DNA from: a bacterium
GTDB taxonomy: Bacteria > Chloroflexota > Dormibacteria > Aeolococcales > Aeolococcaceae
Direction of reading: 5' to 3'
Length of the DNA stretch: 46,474 nucleotides
NCBI GenBank assembly: GCA_021847925.1
Contig: JAJZNI010000052.1
Coordinates: 1-46,474, forward strand
Part shown: in pieces, positions 1-9,020 of the stretch
Position numbering within the stretch: position 1 is the first letter of the stretch
How the letters are laid out: the number at the start of each line of letters is the position of its first letter
Made by a program: the position numbers and the translations under genes
The notes under the pieces: generated by a model
Seen by the model: only the letters and a program-made list of their open reading frames with translations
What the model was told of the DNA's origin: nothing
The model's database searches: none

Positions 1-1
1 T

Positions 2-577
2 CACCCCGAGACCCTGGTGATCGAGGACGACCATGCCGAGGCGGTGGGGGGTGGGAGCGTGATCGGCGTGGCGCCCCCGGGGTGGCCCTCCTGGGCCGTG
101 ATCCGGTCGGTTTCCAAGAGCCTGGGGCCCGACCTCCGTGTCGCCGCCGTCTGCGGCGACGCGACCACCGTGGCCCGGGTCGAGGGCCGGATGGCGGTGG
201 GACCGGGGTGGGTGAGCCACCTGCTGCAGAGGCTGGTCGCCGGGCTCTGGTCGCGCCCCGGGATCGACGCCGTGCTGGCCGGCGCCGCCGACGTCTACGC
301 ACGGCGGCGCCGGGCCCTGATCGGGGCGCTGGAGCGGCGCGGGGTGACGGCGCACGGCCGCACGGGCTTCAACGTGTGGGTGCCGGTGCCCGAGGAGACG
401 GCGGCGTTCGTCGCCCTGTGGGAGGCCGGCTACGACGTGCAGGCGGGGGAGCGCTTCCGCCTCCTCGCCCCACCCGCCATCCGGATCACCTGCGCACGCC
501 TCGACGTCTCCGAGGCGGACGCCGTCGCCGAGGCGGTGGCTCGCACCGCGGAGTACGCGGGCCGCGTCGCGTATTGA
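2..577 (+). CDS. PLP-dependent aminotransferase domain of a GntR/MocR-like regulator, 5'-truncated by window edge
   Basis: Frame is open from base 2 (HPETLVIEDDHAEAV...); RSVSKSLGPDLR PLP-lysine region; aminotransferase class I/II C-terminal pattern. Confidence 0.75.
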   Translation, partial: HPETLVIEDDHAEAVGGGSVIGVAPPGWPSWAVIRSVSKSLGPDLRVAAVCGDATTVARVEGRMAVGPGWVSHLLQRLVAGLWSRPGIDAVLAGAADVYARRRRALIGALERRGVTAHGRTGFNVWVPVPEETAAFVALWEAGYDVQAGERFRLLAPPAIRITCARLDVSEADAVAEAVARTAEYAGRVAY

Positions 578-601
578 GCGGGCGCGCCTACCATAGCCGC
601 G

Positions 602-1981
602 ATGGGAGCCCGCGGCGACGAGATCGTCACCGTCGACCCGGCCACCGAGGAGGAGACGGGTCGCTACCCGTTCATGACGGGGGCGGAGGTCGAGGCCACC
701 CTGGGTGCGGTCGCCCGCGCCTTCCGCGGGTGGCGCGAGCTGCCCGTCGAGCGCCGCGGTGAGCTGATGCACGCCGCCGCCCAGATCCTGCGCGGCCGCA
801 TCCCGGAACTGGCCGCGCTGATCACCCGGGAGATGGGCAAGCCCGCCGGCGAGGCCCGCGCCGAGGTGGAGAAGTGCGCCGTGACCATGGAGCACTTCGC
901 GGACGGCGCCCCGGGCTACCTCGCCGCCCAGCCGGCCCCCTCGGACTCGGAGCGCAGCTTCATCGCCCTCGAGCCGCTCGGAACGGTGCTCGCCGTGATG
1001 CCCTGGAACTTCCCCCTCTGGCAGGTGGTGCGCGCCGCCGCTCCCGCGCTCATGGCGGGCAACACCATCCTCCTCAAGCACGCCGAGAACACGACCGGCT
1101 GCGCCCTGGCCCTGGCGGCCGTCCTGCGCGATGCCGGCCTGCCCGAGGGTGTCTTCGGCGTCCTGATGGTCCCGGAGGACCGCGTCGCCGGGGTCATCCG
1201 GGACCCGCGCGTGGCCGGCGTCACGCTCACCGGGAGCGCCGCCGCCGGCGCCGCGGTCGCCTCGGCCGCCGGGGGGGCGCTCAAGAAGACGGTCCTGGAG
1301 CTCGGCGGCTCCGACGCCTTCGTGGTGCTGGACGACGCCGACGTGGAGGCCGCGGCGGCGACGGCGGTGCGCTCGCGATTCCAGAACTGCGGCCAGAGCT
1401 GCATCGCCGCCAAGCGCCTCATCGCCGTCGACACCGTCGCCGATGCCTTCGAGGAGGCGCTGGTCGCCCGGGTTCTGACGCTCGCGGTCGGCGATCCCAC
1501 CGACCCCGCGACGCAGGTCGGGCCGATGGCTCGGGCCGACCTCCGCGACGCCCTGGAAGGGCAGCTCCGCAGGTCGGTCGAGCGCGGGGCGCGGGTGCTG
1601 GCGGGGGGAGGCCGTCCGCGGCGAAGCGGCTGGTTCCTGGAGCCCACCGTGCTTGCCGGCTGCGCTCCCGGGATGCCCGCCTTCGACGAGGAGACCTTCG
1701 GTCCGCTGGCCGCGCTGACCCGCGTCTCCGGCGAGGAGGAGGCGCTGGCCGCGGCCAACCGCTCCGCCTACGGGTTGGGGGGCAACGTGTGGACGCGCGA
1801 CGTCGAGAGGGGTCTGCGCTTCGCCCGCCGCATGGAGACGGGCGGGGTCTTCATCAACGGCATGACCCACTCCGACGCGCGCCTGCCCTTCGGTGGGATC
1901 AAGCGCAGCGGCTACGGCCGGGAGCTGCACGCCTTCGGGATCCGCGAGTTCGTCAACGTCAAGACGGTCTGGCTCCCGTAG
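602..1981 (+). CDS. NAD(P)-dependent aldehyde (succinate-semialdehyde-like) dehydrogenase
   Basis: MPWNFPLWQVVR, ELGGSDAFVVLDDAD, NCGQSC catalytic Cys, PFGGIKRSGYGRE. Confidence 0.93.
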   Translation: MGARGDEIVTVDPATEEETGRYPFMTGAEVEATLGAVARAFRGWRELPVERRGELMHAAAQILRGRIPELAALITREMGKPAGEARAEVEKCAVTMEHFADGAPGYLAAQPAPSDSERSFIALEPLGTVLAVMPWNFPLWQVVRAAAPALMAGNTILLKHAENTTGCALALAAVLRDAGLPEGVFGVLMVPEDRVAGVIRDPRVAGVTLTGSAAAGAAVASAAGGALKKTVLELGGSDAFVVLDDADVEAAAATAVRSRFQNCGQSCIAAKRLIAVDTVADAFEEALVARVLTLAVGDPTDPATQVGPMARADLRDALEGQLRRSVERGARVLAGGGRPRRSGWFLEPTVLAGCAPGMPAFDEETFGPLAALTRVSGEEEALAAANRSAYGLGGNVWTRDVERGLRFARRMETGGVFINGMTHSDARLPFGGIKRSGYGRELHAFGIREFVNVKTVWLP

Positions 1982-2009
1982 CGCCTCGCGCGATCGCGTG
2001 GCGGGCCCG

Positions 2010-2774
2010 TCAGGGGGCCGGGCGCGGGCCGGCCTGCAGCCCGGCGAAGGCGACGGCGCGGCCGTCCGCCCGCCACCGCGCCCTGCGGTGGAATCGCCAT
2101 TCGCGCCAGCCCCGCTGCCGCGCCGCGGAGCGCAGACGCCGGTCCGGGTTGACCGCGGTGGGATGCCCGACCAGGGAGAGCATCGGCACGTCGCCGACCG
2201 CGTCGCCGTACGCGTACGACCGTCCCAGGTCGATGCCGTGGTCCTCGGCCAGGCGGCGGACCGCCTCGGCCTTCGCGGTTCCGTGGCAGAGGGAGACCCG
2301 GCCCGTGTAGTGGCCGCCGGCGATCTCGGCCTCGGACGCCACCACCCCATCCGTCTCCAGCAGGTCGCCGAGCGCGTCGATCAGCTCGTGGCTGGCCGCC
2401 GACACCAGGAAGACCAGGTGACCCCGCCGCCTGTGCCACGCCATGAGACGCAGCGCCTCGTCGAAGACGCGGGGCGCGAGCACCCGCGGGATCGCCACCT
2501 CCGCGGCGTGGCGCAGCGCCCGCGCGTCCATGCCGCGGACGACCGATCCCATCGCCCGCACCGCGTCCCTCACCTCCTCCTCCGAGAAGCCGCGGGCGCT
2601 GAAGAGAAGGCCGCGCAGGGTCGCGGCGACGACGACCCAGGGGGAGAGCAGCCCGGAGCGGCGCAGCGGACCGGCGAGGGCCAGCATCGAGGAGCCGCGC
2701 ACCACGGTCCGGTCGACGTCGAAGAAGGCGGCGGGCCGTCCGGCCGTGCCACGCGTGCCATCCACGGCTACCAT
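2010..2774 (-). CDS. HAD-IB family hydrolase (phosphoserine phosphatase-like)
   Basis: AAFFDVDRTVVRGSS motif I, VSAASHELI, YGDAVGDVPML motif IV; start placed at MVAVDGTRG. Confidence 0.85.
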   Translation of the reverse strand: MVAVDGTRGTAGRPAAFFDVDRTVVRGSSMLALAGPLRRSGLLSPWVVVAATLRGLLFSARGFSEEEVRDAVRAMGSVVRGMDARALRHAAEVAIPRVLAPRVFDEALRLMAWHRRRGHLVFLVSAASHELIDALGDLLETDGVVASEAEIAGGHYTGRVSLCHGTAKAEAVRRLAEDHGIDLGRSYAYGDAVGDVPMLSLVGHPTAVNPDRRLRSAARQRGWREWRFHRRARWRADGRAVAFAGLQAGPRPAP

Positions 2775-2783
2775 GACCGGCTC

Positions 2784-3674
2784 ATGCAACCACGAACGCG
2801 GGGCGAACACGCGAGCGCAGGTTCGCTTCTCGCCTGGGGGCGGGACCGCCTCCGGGCCTCGCCGGCGATCGACCACTGGCACTCGGCGATCGCGCGTGAG
2901 GACGCCGAGGACCTGCTGGCCCTGGCTCTCGGCGTCGCCGTCGAGGAGCTGGAGCGCGACGGCACGGTCACGCCGCGGGTCGAGCGACGCTTTCGCGAGA
3001 GCGTGGAGCGGCGGGCTCGGGGCGAGCCCGTCGCCCTCATCCGCGGCTCTGTGGACTTCGCCGGGCTCAGGTTGCGCGTGCGCCCGGGGGTGTTCGTGCC
3101 CCGCGGTTCGACCGAGCTCCTGGCCCAGCAGGCGGTCGCGGCCCTGCGCCGCCGCCGCTCCCCCCTGCTGGTCGACGTCGCCTGCGGCGCCGCCCCCGTG
3201 GCCTGCGCGGTCGCCGCCGCGCTCCCCGCCGCCGAGGTCTGGGGCGTGGACATCGATCCCGCCGCCGTGCGCCTCGCTCGGGCCAACGCCCGGCTCCACC
3301 ACCTCGCCAACCTCCACCTCCGCGTCTCCGACCTGCTCTCGGCCCTGCCATCGCGGCTGCGAGGTGAGGTGGCCGCCTTCACCCTCCACCCACCGTACGT
3401 CGGCCGGGAGGAGATCCGCGGCCTGCCCCGGGAGATCCGGCGCTACGAGCCCCGCCACACCCTGACCGACGGCTCGGCGGATGGGCTCGACCTTGTCCGC
3501 GCCCTCCTCGGCGAGGCTCCGGGGTGGCTCCGTCGCGGTGGCTCCGTGCTGATCGAGGTGGCCCCCTACCTGAGCCGTTCCGTCCAGTCGCTGATGCGCC
3601 GCGGCGGTTTCGAGGTCGGCGTCGCCGCCGACCCCGGCGGGCTCACCCGGGTGATCCGCGGCCGGTTCGGCTGA
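2784..3674 (+). CDS. HemK/PrmC-like protein N5-glutamine methyltransferase paralog with HPPY instead of NPPY
   Basis: VDVACGAAPVACAVA SAM motif, LHPPYVGREEIRGLPREIRRYEPRHTLTDGSADGLDLVR. Confidence 0.82.
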   Translation: MQPRTRGEHASAGSLLAWGRDRLRASPAIDHWHSAIAREDAEDLLALALGVAVEELERDGTVTPRVERRFRESVERRARGEPVALIRGSVDFAGLRLRVRPGVFVPRGSTELLAQQAVAALRRRRSPLLVDVACGAAPVACAVAAALPAAEVWGVDIDPAAVRLARANARLHHLANLHLRVSDLLSALPSRLRGEVAAFTLHPPYVGREEIRGLPREIRRYEPRHTLTDGSADGLDLVRALLGEAPGWLRRGGSVLIEVAPYLSRSVQSLMRRGGFEVGVAADPGGLTRVIRGRFG

Positions 3675-3753
3675 TCCGGGCCCGGCCCGCGGCCGCAGGG
3701 GGGCGCCTCGCAGCCTCGCCGGAGGTGCCCCCTATACTGGGTGAGCACGACGT

Positions 3754-3829
<76 letters not shown>

Positions 3830-3877
3830 CGCGTGCGGGTGGCCTCGAGCCACTCGCCGCGCCGGCCCGCGAGGCGG

Positions 3878-4759
3878 CTACCACCACTCGAAGGGCCGGC
3901 CGTCCCAGTCGTCGAGGCGCGGGTACCAGGGGTGCTCCGCCAGCTCATCGAGCCTCCCCTCGAACGCGTCGACCTCGACGCGGCTCAGCAGCCGGCGCAG
4001 CGACGCTCGCAGCGCACCGCGCACGGCGCCGTCGCGCAGGCGCCGAACCCGTCCCTCCTCGTCCGGTCCGAGGGTGCCACCCCCCAGCGCGATCAGCACC
4101 GTCCGCTGTCTGGGGTAGGGGAGGAAGGTGAGCGCGTTGTCGATCCCCCAGAGATGCGCGTCGCGATCGAGGAGGAGGTGGGCGCGCTTGCGGTCGGCGT
4201 TGTTGGCGAGGACGTCGAACGCGGCCACGCGGCGGAGCTGGCGCTCCAGGTCCCGGGTGGCCGCACCGTCCAGGGGCCCCTCGGCGCCATGGACGTAGAG
4301 CTGGACGCTTCCGGGCCCGTGCGGCCCATCCCGGAGCGCGGTCGGCGGCACCACCTCCGCGCCCAGCGCCGCGCTCAGGAGGTAGGCGGCGCGCTCGCGC
4401 AGGTGGAGCGTGTGACGTGGGAAGTCCCAGAGCGGCCGCTCCCCGCGCGCGGGCTTGTACACGGCGCGCATCGGCTGGCCCGCCACGGCCGGGTCCGGAG
4501 CGTCCAGCTCCAGCAGGAACACCGCGTTGCTCGCGTACAGGAGGCGCCCCAGCGATCGCACCGGGGCGGTGGCGAGCTGCTGGAGGATCGCGGCGTCGGC
4601 CGCCGGCACGAAGGGTGCGGGGTCGGCGGCCGCCTCGTGGAACCGCCGGACCGCGAGCTGCGACCTCTCCGCCTGCTCTCCGCCGCCGGCGCGGAGCCTG
4701 ACCGTCCCCGCGGGATCGAGGTGGGGCCGGTGCCCGACCCTCCGCTCCTCCGCCGTCAT
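3878..4759 (-). CDS. SCO1664-family / phosphatidylinositol kinase-like protein
   Basis: YKPARGERPLWDFP, RVAAFDVLANNADRKRAHLLLD, WGIDNALTF. Confidence 0.78.
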   Translation of the reverse strand: MTAEERRVGHRPHLDPAGTVRLRAGGGEQAERSQLAVRRFHEAAADPAPFVPAADAAILQQLATAPVRSLGRLLYASNAVFLLELDAPDPAVAGQPMRAVYKPARGERPLWDFPRHTLHLRERAAYLLSAALGAEVVPPTALRDGPHGPGSVQLYVHGAEGPLDGAATRDLERQLRRVAAFDVLANNADRKRAHLLLDRDAHLWGIDNALTFLPYPRQRTVLIALGGGTLGPDEEGRVRRLRDGAVRGALRASLRRLLSRVEVDAFEGRLDELAEHPWYPRLDDWDGRPFEWW

Positions 4760-4806
4760 GACACGCGACGCGGGGCGGAGCCTGCGCCCACGGGGCAGGC
4801 TCCCGG

Positions 4807-5190
4807 CTACCAGCGCCGGCGGCCGGTCAGGCGCGCTACCTGGATGCCCAGCAGGACCAGCAGCGCCAGCACCACGCAGCCGAGGAGCACCGCGGTCAGC
4901 CCGTGGGGTGTCGCGTATCCGAATCCGACCACGATCAGGGCCACGACCACCGCGAGGAGGGCCAGGTCGGCGATCAGCATCCGGGCCCGAGGACCGGCGA
5001 CGGCGAAGCGCCGCGGCCGGGCGTGGCCCCGCGGTCTCCTGCGTGCCCAGCGCCGGCCGGCGACCGCGCCCAGATCCGCCTGCCCCTGGGGGAGATCGTC
5101 GCGCACGAGCAGCGACCACCAGTCAGGCGGCACATTGGTGCGCGAGTCCGGCGGGAGCCCGTGGGTAGGACGGAAGTTTTCGTCAGGCAT
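4807..5190 (-). CDS. small protein with two predicted TM segments, unknown function
   Basis: MPDENFRPTHGLPPDSRTNVPPDWWSLLV... then LIADLALLAVVVALIVVGFGYA and LTAVLLGCVVLALLVLLGIQVA; precedes the SCO1664-like gene. Confidence 0.6.
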   Translation of the reverse strand: MPDENFRPTHGLPPDSRTNVPPDWWSLLVRDDLPQGQADLGAVAGRRWARRRPRGHARPRRFAVAGPRARMLIADLALLAVVVALIVVGFGYATPHGLTAVLLGCVVLALLVLLGIQVARLTGRRRW

Positions 5191-5339
5191 CGCGACCCAC
5201 TGCGCACATTTCCGGTCCGCCGGGCTGGAGCGTGGGGACGATCGGCGGCTTGCCTCTGGATGATACGCCGTGAGGACGTGGCGGTCGAGGGCGATGTGTG
5301 CCCGGATGCGCGACGGAGCGGCTGCTACACTCCGGCGCC

Positions 5340-5987
5340 GTGGAGAGCGCGTCGCGGGCATCTGCGCTCGCGGCCCTGCAGCGGGCTCACCGCGCCTGCA
5401 CCCGCTGCGTGGACGCGGGCCTGCTCGAGGCGGCCCGCCCCGTGTTCAGCGGCAATCCCGGCCAGCGTGTCCTGCTCGTCGGCCAGGCCCCCGGCCGGGT
5501 CGAACGCGAGGTCTCCCGCCCCTTCGCCGGTCGCGCCGGCCGCCAGTTGATGCGCTGGCTGGAACGCGGCGGCTTCGCGGACGGCGAGGACGCCCGGCGC
5601 CGCATCTACATGACGGCGATGACCACGTGCTTCCCCGGGCCCAGCCGCCACGGCGGCGGTGATCGCCGTCCCAGCGCCCGCGAGGTGTCGCTCTGCGCCC
5701 CCTGGCTCGACTCCCTGCTGGTGCTGCTGCGACCTCGGTTGATCCTGCCGGTGGGCAGCCTCGCGCTCCAGCGGTTCCTCCCCGGGCTGCGCCTGGATGA
5801 CGCCGTCGGGCGGCTCTTCGACGTCTCCCAGGCCGACCCGGGCGACACGCGCACGCCCCCGCTGCACCTCCCTCTCCCCCATCCCTCGGGACAGAGCCGG
5901 TGGCTCAACGATCCTCGCCGCGCCCGTCTCCTGGACCGAGCCCTGGCCATGCTCCCCGACCTGGTGGCGTGGGCGGAGGCCGGTTGA
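5340..5987 (+). CDS. uracil-DNA glycosylase superfamily protein (Fe-S type, family 4/5-like)
   Basis: VLLVGQAPGRVEREVSRPFAGRAG, four Cys (CTRC, TTCFPG, SLCAPWL), LPHPSGQSRW; GTG start 8 nt after TACACT. Confidence 0.85.
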   Translation: MESASRASALAALQRAHRACTRCVDAGLLEAARPVFSGNPGQRVLLVGQAPGRVEREVSRPFAGRAGRQLMRWLERGGFADGEDARRRIYMTAMTTCFPGPSRHGGGDRRPSAREVSLCAPWLDSLLVLLRPRLILPVGSLALQRFLPGLRLDDAVGRLFDVSQADPGDTRTPPLHLPLPHPSGQSRWLNDPRRARLLDRALAMLPDLVAWAEAG

Positions 5988-6080
5988 GCGTCGCGGTCGA
6001 TGGTATGATCGGTCGCTGTTTTTGTGCTCGCACAGGGGCCGGGGCCCGTGCGAGATCGCCCGCAGACATAAGGCGCTGGA

Positions 6081-6548
6081 GTGCCTCAGACAGAGCGGAC
6101 ACCGACGGTGAGCGGGGGCGCCAAGAATGCGGAGGAGATCCTGGAGAGGATCTTCACCCCGCGTCCCAAGGCGAGCCCGGCGGAGCAGGCCGAGCGAGTC
6201 CTGCGCCGGCCCAAGCGCGTCGTCTACTGCGCCATCAGCAACCGCAACTTCTACTGGCGCCAGCACATCTCCAAGTTCGTCCTCGACGAGGGGGCGGTGC
6301 CGATCGTCCCCTTCATGCTCTTTGACTACTACCTCCTCCACACCGTCCCCAAGGAGACCGTGCGGGAGGCCTTCAACAACCTCATCGTCAAGTCCGACGA
6401 GATGTGGGTCTTCGGGACGATCTCGCTGGGCGTGAAGGTGCAGATCGGCATCGCCAAGCGGCTGCACAAGCCGGTCCGCTACTACGACATCACCGACCTG
6501 CCCTACCGCGTCGTCTCCGTCCCGGAGGCCCTGGTCCGCGAGGAATGA
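6081..6548 (+). CDS. hypothetical protein, nucleoside deoxyribosyltransferase/DUF4406-like Rossmann pattern
   Basis: RVVYCAISNRNFYWRQHISKFVLDEGAVPIVPF ... SDEMWVFGTISLGVKVQIGIAKRLHKPVRYYDIT. Confidence 0.6.
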   Translation: MPQTERTPTVSGGAKNAEEILERIFTPRPKASPAEQAERVLRRPKRVVYCAISNRNFYWRQHISKFVLDEGAVPIVPFMLFDYYLLHTVPKETVREAFNNLIVKSDEMWVFGTISLGVKVQIGIAKRLHKPVRYYDITDLPYRVVSVPEALVREE

Positions 6549-7240
6549 TCAGCGGGGATGCTCGGGGGACGTCACCGCCTCTCCTCGTGGTCGTGGAGCA
6601 CGCGGAGGATGAGGGCCCCGGTCTCATCGCCGACGTCGCGATCGACCAGGGCATGAACGTGTGGCGCGTCGGCGGCGCCGACCCTCTCCCCACGGCGCTC
6701 GACCGGATGACGGCCCTGGTGGTGATGGGCGGGCCGCAGTCCGTGTACGCGGGGGACGCGCGCCTGCGAGCCGAGGTCTCCCTGCTCCACGAGGCGGTGA
6801 CCCGGGCCGTGCCCGTCCTCGGCATCTGCCTGGGCGCACAGCTCCTCGCCGCCGCCTGCGGCTCCGCGATCCGTCCCGGCGAGCACGGCCACGAGCTCGG
6901 GCTCGGGCACGTCACCCTCACCGCCCCCGGCCGGGACGACCCCGTCTTCGCAGGGTGCGCCGACACCGTCCCGGTGCTGCACTGGCACGGCGACACGTTT
7001 GACCTGCCGCCCGGGTCCTGCCATCTCGCCAGCAGCCCCCTCTACGCGAGCCAGGCCTTCCGTCTGGGCAGGGCCCACGGTTTCCAGTTCCACGTCGAGG
7101 TCGACGCCGTGCTGCTCTCCGCCTGGTCGGCGCGGCTCGGTCTTCCGCGCGGAGCGCCGGACTGGCTGCGGGAGACGGAGGCGCTGCGCCGCCGGGTGAT
7201 CGCCAACTGGATCGCCACGGCGCTCGACGCCGCTCCCTGA
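6545..7240 (+). CDS. class I glutamine amidotransferase-like protein
   Basis: VLGICLGAQLLAAACG nucleophile elbow, FQFHVE His-x-Glu; ATGA overlap with the upstream gene. Confidence 0.85.
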   Translation: MISGDARGTSPPLLVVVEHAEDEGPGLIADVAIDQGMNVWRVGGADPLPTALDRMTALVVMGGPQSVYAGDARLRAEVSLLHEAVTRAVPVLGICLGAQLLAAACGSAIRPGEHGHELGLGHVTLTAPGRDDPVFAGCADTVPVLHWHGDTFDLPPGSCHLASSPLYASQAFRLGRAHGFQFHVEVDAVLLSAWSARLGLPRGAPDWLRETEALRRRVIANWIATALDAAP

Positions 7241-7288
7241 CGCGCGCGTGCCGGCCCGGCGCCGCGAGGGATGGCGCTCTCGGGGCGG

Positions 7289-7576
7289 CTATGGCGCCGG
7301 GCGCGAGCCCGCGGCGAAGCGCCGCCGCATCTCCGAGCGCCACCCGGGGAAGTACCGCTCGATCACGCCGAGGTCGAAGCGGGGCAGGATCGAGCCGGCG
7401 GGCTCGCGCTCGAGCAGGAACTGGAATGCCGCCCTGACCAGGGACGGGGCATCCGGTGCTCCCAGCTCGGCGACCAGGGCGCCGGCCACGGTCACCTCGA
7501 ACCGGTGACCGGCGGCGCGCACCAGGAAGCCCCGCCCCCCCTCCGAGGAGACCTCGATCACCGACGCCTGGCCCAT
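7289..7576 (-). CDS. 95-aa hypothetical protein
   Basis: MGQASVIEVSSEGGRGFLVRAAGHRFEVTVAG...IERYFPGWRSEMRRRF; immediately downstream of the propeller-like gene. Confidence 0.55.
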   Translation of the reverse strand: MGQASVIEVSSEGGRGFLVRAAGHRFEVTVAGALVAELGAPDAPSLVRAAFQFLLEREPAGSILPRFDLGVIERYFPGWRSEMRRRFAAGSRPAP

Positions 7577-7602
7577 GCGCGTCCGTCTCCCGCCGGCCCG
7601 GC

Positions 7603-8943
7603 CTACGTGCCCTGGGCCACCCAGCCGCCCCCGGCCGCCAGGATCCACGTCTGCGCCGCCGGCTGGCCCGCGCAGGCGGCGCACGTGCCCCCGAAGAGGA
7701 CGACCTGCTGAGTGGCGGCGTCGTACGCGAGCGCGGCATCCCCCACCTGCCCGGGGCTCGATGCCACGCCCCTCCACGTCCCGGTGGCCCCGCCGGTCCA
7801 CAGGAAGGTGCCGTGGGTGGTGACCAGGAGCTCCCCGGTGGACGACGTGGTCATCTCCCAGGCGCCGGTGAGCTGGGTGCCGACCGTCGCCGGGTCAGAG
7901 CCCCAGGCTCCGCCCCGCCACGACCACACCGCGGCGGTCGCGGTGTTCGTGGACCCCGCACAGTAGCCGGCGCCGCGGAACAGGTCGAGCCCCGCGATGG
8001 CGGGATCGTAGGCGAGGCCGTAGACCGCGGCCGGCGGGGGCGAGACGTGCGTGGGGAGGGCCACCCACCGCCCCGCGCCGCCGCTCCCGCCGGCGCTCCA
8101 TGCCCAGGTCTCGAGGCCGAGGCAGCCGGGGCCGGTCCCGACCAGCACCAGCTGACCCGACGCAGGGTCGGTGGCGAGGGCGCTGGGCCAGTCCCCCGGG
8201 GGGAGCGTCGCCGCCGGGTCGGACGACCAGGTGCTGCCGTCCCACGTCCAGGTGGTGAAGTTGGGCACCAGCCCTCGGGCGTCGGACGTCTCCCCACCCG
8301 TCAGCACGAGAGTCTCGCTGCGGGGGTCGTAGCCGAGCAGGGCCCCGGTCAGGGGCGGCGGAGAGACCCTCGGTCTCTCCCGGTTCCAGCGCCGCCCAGT
8401 CCAGCTCCACGTGTCGGAGAGCGCGCTCTCCTGCGGGTTGCCGCGGAAGACCAGACCTCCGTAGAGGAGCACGGTGCGGGTGGCCGGGTCGTACGCGAGG
8501 GAGGCGTCCAGGCGAGCCGAGGGGGCGCTGTAGGCGGCCTCGGCCGGCGCGGGTGGCGAGCTCGGCGCCGCACGCGGGACGGGCGGTGCGGGCGCGGCCG
8601 CCCTGGTGCCCTGGGTCAGCACGTGGGCGGCGGCGGCGACCAGCGCCACGCTCGCGGCTCCCGCCAGCAGGGTCCGCGCCCGCACGTGCCGCAGCACCCC
8701 CTGCGAGCGCGCGCCGCGGTCCCCGGCTCCCGGGGCGTCCTCCTCCTCGAAGACGGTGTCCCACCCGGCGCCGCAGGGCTCTGCGTCGCGCCCCTGGGGC
8801 GTGTTCCCGTGAGCGCCCCCGATGACCTCCTCCGCACCCGGCACCCCCGGCTCGCCGGCGTGCGACGGCTCGAGCTCGGGGCTGAGCTCGGTCAGGAGGC
8901 GGCGCAGGCGGCGCGCGGGGTGGCGGGCGTCGCGGTCCTCCAC
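7603..8943 (-). CDS. single-pass membrane protein with Kelch/galactose-oxidase-like beta-propeller repeats
   Basis: Cytoplasmic N-terminus, TM TLLAGAASVALVAAAAHVL, repeated LAYDPATRTVLLYGG...DTWSWTGRRW blocks; GTG start inferred. Confidence 0.7.
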   Translation of the reverse strand: MEDRDARHPARRLRRLLTELSPELEPSHAGEPGVPGAEEVIGGAHGNTPQGRDAEPCGAGWDTVFEEEDAPGAGDRGARSQGVLRHVRARTLLAGAASVALVAAAAHVLTQGTRAAAPAPPVPRAAPSSPPAPAEAAYSAPSARLDASLAYDPATRTVLLYGGLVFRGNPQESALSDTWSWTGRRWNRERPRVSPPPLTGALLGYDPRSETLVLTGGETSDARGLVPNFTTWTWDGSTWSSDPAATLPPGDWPSALATDPASGQLVLVGTGPGCLGLETWAWSAGGSGGAGRWVALPTHVSPPPAAVYGLAYDPAIAGLDLFRGAGYCAGSTNTATAAVWSWRGGAWGSDPATVGTQLTGAWEMTTSSTGELLVTTHGTFLWTGGATGTWRGVASSPGQVGDAALAYDAATQQVVLFGGTCAACAGQPAAQTWILAAGGGWVAQGT

Positions 8944-9020
8944 GGATCCGAGCGTACCCCAGTCGCGCCCGCGGCGCGACGCCGGCGGGGGGGCGTCCGG
9001 GCGGGCCGGCGCCGCCCGCC

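Noticed and set aside
2010-3458. 482-aa minus-strand ORF
   Set aside because: Only the last ~254 aa (from MVAVDG) look like a HAD protein. The rest is antisense to the PrmC-like gene.
3839-3853. GTGGC-CTCGA-GCCAC stem-loop after the tRNA
   Set aside because: Probably a simple 3' processing/termination hairpin. It has no U-tract and is too short to make a case as a feature.
6019-6054. T5 run plus hairpin near 6020-6054 as an intrinsic terminator
   Set aside because: The T-run lies 5' of the stem on the plus strand and would be an A-run 3' of the stem on the minus strand, so it is not a terminator in either direction.
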